Shown: positions 61,957-64,000 of the stretch, piece by piece
Layout of the letters: every line of letters begins with the position of its first letter
Numbering within the stretch: position 1 is the stretch's first letter
Position numbers and translations under genes: made by a program
The notes under the pieces: generated by a model
What the model was told of the DNA's origin: nothing
Database searches by the model: none
Seen by the model: the letters and a program-made list of their open reading frames with translations, nothing else
NCBI RefSeq assembly: GCF_005403045.1
Contig: NZ_BJCL01000003.1
Coordinates: forward strand, 310,001 to 374,000
DNA from: Pseudaquabacterium pictum
Lineage (GTDB): Bacteria; Pseudomonadota; Gammaproteobacteria; Burkholderiales; Burkholderiaceae_C
DNA: 64,000 nt
Direction of reading: 5' to 3'

Positions 61957-62577
61957 TTACTTCTTGGCGGGGCCCGAGGCCCGGGGACCGGCCGGACGGG
62001 CGGCGGCAGCCCCTGGCGCAGCACCACCCGATTCGCCTGCGGCAGCCTGCAGCTTGCTGCCCAGGACACCTTCCAGCGCCTTCAGCTTGGGCTCGATCTG
62101 CGGCCGGGTGTCGGCCACCAGCTTCTGGCCCAGGGACTGCTGCAGTTCCCCCGACATCTGCTGGTACTTCTTGCTCACCGGCGATTCCAGCCAGGTGACC
62201 AGCACCTTCAGCTCGTCCTCGCTGAACTTCTCCTCCAGCGCGGTGCCGATGGTGGTCGGTGCGGTCTTCACAGCGCTGGCGCGCAGCACCGGGGCGATGT
62301 CGTCGAAGAACTTCTTGACCTCGGCCTGCAACTCGGCCGCCAGGGCCTCGCGCTTCTCGGCCGGCACGCGGGCCACGGCCTGGCCGGCCACCTGCAGCAC
62401 CTGGTTGGCGGTCTGGTTGGCCAGCGCATTGCCGATGCCCTCGATGCCGGCCTGCTGCAGGGTCAGCACCTTCTGCACCAGTTCCTTCTTGGCCGGGGAA
62501 ACGGCGCCTTGCGCCATGGCGGCAGCCGCCACGGTGGAAAGCAGGGCGGTGCAGGCCAGGCGGGTGAAAAACGTCAT
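61957..62577 (-). CDS. DUF2059 domain-containing exported protein
   Basis: A 206-residue protein with a signal peptide ([20 protein letters not shown]) and a helical DUF2059 domain (residues about 30-160: [24 protein letters not shown] read in parts). The tail is Ala/Pro-rich. Function is unknown, but the gene lies between gyrA and serC in many Burkholderiales. Its ATG overlaps the gyrA stop by four bases (ATGA). Confidence 0.9.
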   Translation of the reverse strand: MTFFTRLACTALLSTVAAAAMAQGAVSPAKKELVQKVLTLQQAGIEGIGNALANQTANQVLQVAGQAVARVPAEKREALAAELQAEVKKFFDDIAPVLRASAVKTAPTTIGTALEEKFSEDELKVLVTWLESPVSKKYQQMSGELQQSLGQKLVADTRPQIEPKLKALEGVLGSKLQAAAGESGGAAPGAAAARPAGPRASGPAKK

Positions 62578-64000
62578 GGAGTGTCCAGGTTGGGGGATTC
62601 GGGGTTGGAAGCGTCGGACGCGCCGTCGGCATCGTCGCCTTGCGCGTCCACATTGGCGTCGTTCTCGACGATGCGCTGCAGGCCCGACAGCTTGCTGCCG
62701 TCGTCCAGCGCGATCAGGGTGACGCCTTGCGTGGCGCGGCCCAGTTCTCGGATTTCGCTGACCCGGGTGCGCACCAGCACGCCGCGGTCGGTGATCAGCA
62801 TGATCTCGTCGGCCGGCCGCACCAGGGTGGCCGCCACCACGCGGCCGTTGCGCTCGCTCTGCTGGATGGCGATCATGCCCTTGGTGCCGCGGCCGTGGCG
62901 GGTGTACTCCTGGATGTTGGTGCGCTTGCCGTAGCCGTTCTCGGTGGCGGTGAGCACGCTCTGCGTCTCGTCCTCGGCCACCAGCATCGCGATCACGTTC
63001 TGGCCGTCTTCCAGCATCATGCCGCGCACGCCGCGGGCCTGGCGGCCCATCGGGCGCACATCGTCTTCGTCGAAGCGCACCGCCTTGCCGCCGTCGGAGA
63101 ACAGCATCACGTCGTGCTTGCCGTCGGTCAGCGCCGCGCCCACCAGCTGATCGCCCTCGTCCAGGTCGACGGCGATGATGCCGGCCTTGCGCGGGTTGCT
63201 GAATTCATCCAGCGCGGTCTTCTTCACCGTGCCCAGCGCCGTGGCCATGAAGATGAAGTGATCGGCCGGGAAGCGGCGGAACTCGCCAGTCAGCGCCAGC
63301 ACCACGGTGATCTTCTCGCCCGGCTGCAGCGGGAACATGTTGACGATCGGCCGCCCGCGCGAGTTGCGCGAGCCTTGCGGCACCTCCCACACCTTCAGCC
63401 AGTAGACCCGGCCGCGGTCGGAGAAGCACAGGATCCAGTCGTGGGTGTTGGCGATGAACAGCTGGTCGATCCAGTCATCGTCCTTGGTCTGCGTGGCCTG
63501 CTTGCCGCGGCCGCCGCGCTTCTGGGCGCGGTACTCGGCCAGCGGCTGGCTCTTGATGTAGCCGGTGTGGCTCAGCGTCACCACCATGTCGGTGGGCGTG
63601 ATCAGATCCTCGGTGCCGAGCTCCTGCACGTTGTGCTCGATCACGCTGCGGCGCGCGCCCAGCTTGGTCTGGCCGAACTCCGCCTTGATGGCCAGCAGCT
63701 CGTCGCTGATGATGGTGGTCACCCGCTCGGGCCGGGCCAGGATGTCGAGCAGGTCGGCGATGACGGCCATCACCTCCTTGTACTCGCCGAGGATCTTGTC
63801 CTGCTCCAGACCGGTCAGGCGCTGCAGGCGCATCTGCAGGATCTCGCTGGCCTGGTCGTCGCTCAGGCGGTACAGGCCGTCGGGCTGCAGGCCCACGCTG
63901 TCGGGCAGGCCCTCGGGCCGGTACGCCTTGGCGCCGCCCACGGACTGGCCTTCGGTGCGCTGCAGCATCTCGCGCACCATGCTCGAGTCCCAGCTCTTGG
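62574..64000 (-). CDS. gyrA: DNA gyrase subunit A, C-terminal part (5' end outside window)
   Basis: About 475 residues of the C-terminal half, open to the window edge. They cover the end of the coiled coil ([25 protein letters not shown] read in parts), the GyrA box QKRGGRGKQ and six beta-pinwheel blades that wrap DNA. The last residues are acidic ([15 protein letters not shown]). The N-terminal winged-helix and catalytic Tyr are outside the window. Confidence 0.98.
   Translation of the reverse strand, partial: KSWDSSMVREMLQRTEGQSVGGAKAYRPEGLPDSVGLQPDGLYRLSDDQASEILQMRLQRLTGLEQDKILGEYKEVMAVIADLLDILARPERVTTIISDELLAIKAEFGQTKLGARRSVIEHNVQELGTEDLITPTDMVVTLSHTGYIKSQPLAEYRAQKRGGRGKQATQTKDDDWIDQLFIANTHDWILCFSDRGRVYWLKVWEVPQGSRNSRGRPIVNMFPLQPGEKITVVLALTGEFRRFPADHFIFMATALGTVKKTALDEFSNPRKAGIIAVDLDEGDQLVGAALTDGKHDVMLFSDGGKAVRFDEDDVRPMGRQARGVRGMMLEDGQNVIAMLVAEDETQSVLTATENGYGKRTNIQEYTRHGRGTKGMIAIQQSERNGRVVAATLVRPADEIMLITDRGVLVRTRVSEIRELGRATQGVTLIALDDGSKLSGLQRIVENDANVDAQGDDADGASDASNPESPNLDTP

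Overview
The window comes from a very GC-rich Gram-negative bacterium. Gene order and protein sequences point to a betaproteobacterium of the order Burkholderiales, probably near the Rubrivivax/Leptothrix/Ideonella group. The evidence is the rpsP-rimM-trmD-rplS operon, the gyrA-DUF2059-serC-pheA-tyrA-aroA/cmk-rpsA-ihfB-lapA-lapB block, an error-prone DnaE2 beside the replicative DnaE, a Bug-type solute receptor and a beta-proteobacterial porin. I saw no rRNA, tRNA, CRISPR array, prophage or insertion sequence. No gene-free stretch exceeds about 300 bases; the largest gaps (7989-8228, 28380-28552, 35737-35959) are described as regulatory entries.

Layout. 1-7988: 3' part of dnaE2, an esterase, yaaA and a prolyl-4-hydroxylase-like gene on +, then a minus-strand group (GNAT, TM2 protein, beta-CASP MBL protein, MgtC/DUF4010 membrane protein). 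8029-12341: ribosomal/tRNA operon rpsP-rimM-trmD-rplS, a CoA-specific Nudix gene and a CobD/CbiB-family gene, with two copies of a structured 69-bp repeat. 12356-20934: rsgA, an M48 protease, orn, a DUF2087 protein, a GrpB protein, a tandem FKBP, gluQRS with a LysR gene, pirin and DUF599. 20819-26655: an AsmA gene, then a four-gene MCE/Mla-type lipid transport operon. 26672-36424: hydrolase, trhO, a large lipoprotein behind a sigma-28-like promoter, dnaE, an AraC regulator and small membrane or secreted proteins.

36432-44290 is the most intriguing accessory block: a porin, a LysR regulator and a divergent run of catabolic genes (PrpF/GalD-type tautomerase, Bug receptor, MaoC-type hydratase, CaiB/BaiF CoA-transferase, fumarase-superfamily lyase). 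A 30-bp element conserved at 25 of 30 positions precedes both the porin and the tautomerase, which ties them into one probable regulon. The tautomerase frame has no stop codon and runs in frame into the Bug receptor. The substrate is unknown; an unsaturated di- or tricarboxylate is my guess.

44193-54378, minus strand: lapA-lapB is followed by a complete pseudaminic acid pathway (pseB, C, F, G, H, I) with overlapping or nearly overlapping genes, then a capsule-synthase-like glycosyltransferase and a phosphoethanolamine-transferase-like protein. This looks like a module for making and attaching a pseudaminic acid-containing surface glycan or flagellar modification. 54477-64000: ihfB, rpsA, an aroA-cmk fusion, tyrA, pheA, serC, DUF2059 and the 3' part of gyrA.

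Many genes lack a Shine-Dalgarno sequence and instead carry a -10-like hexamer 6-9 bases before the ATG, suggesting very short or absent mRNA leaders in this genome.
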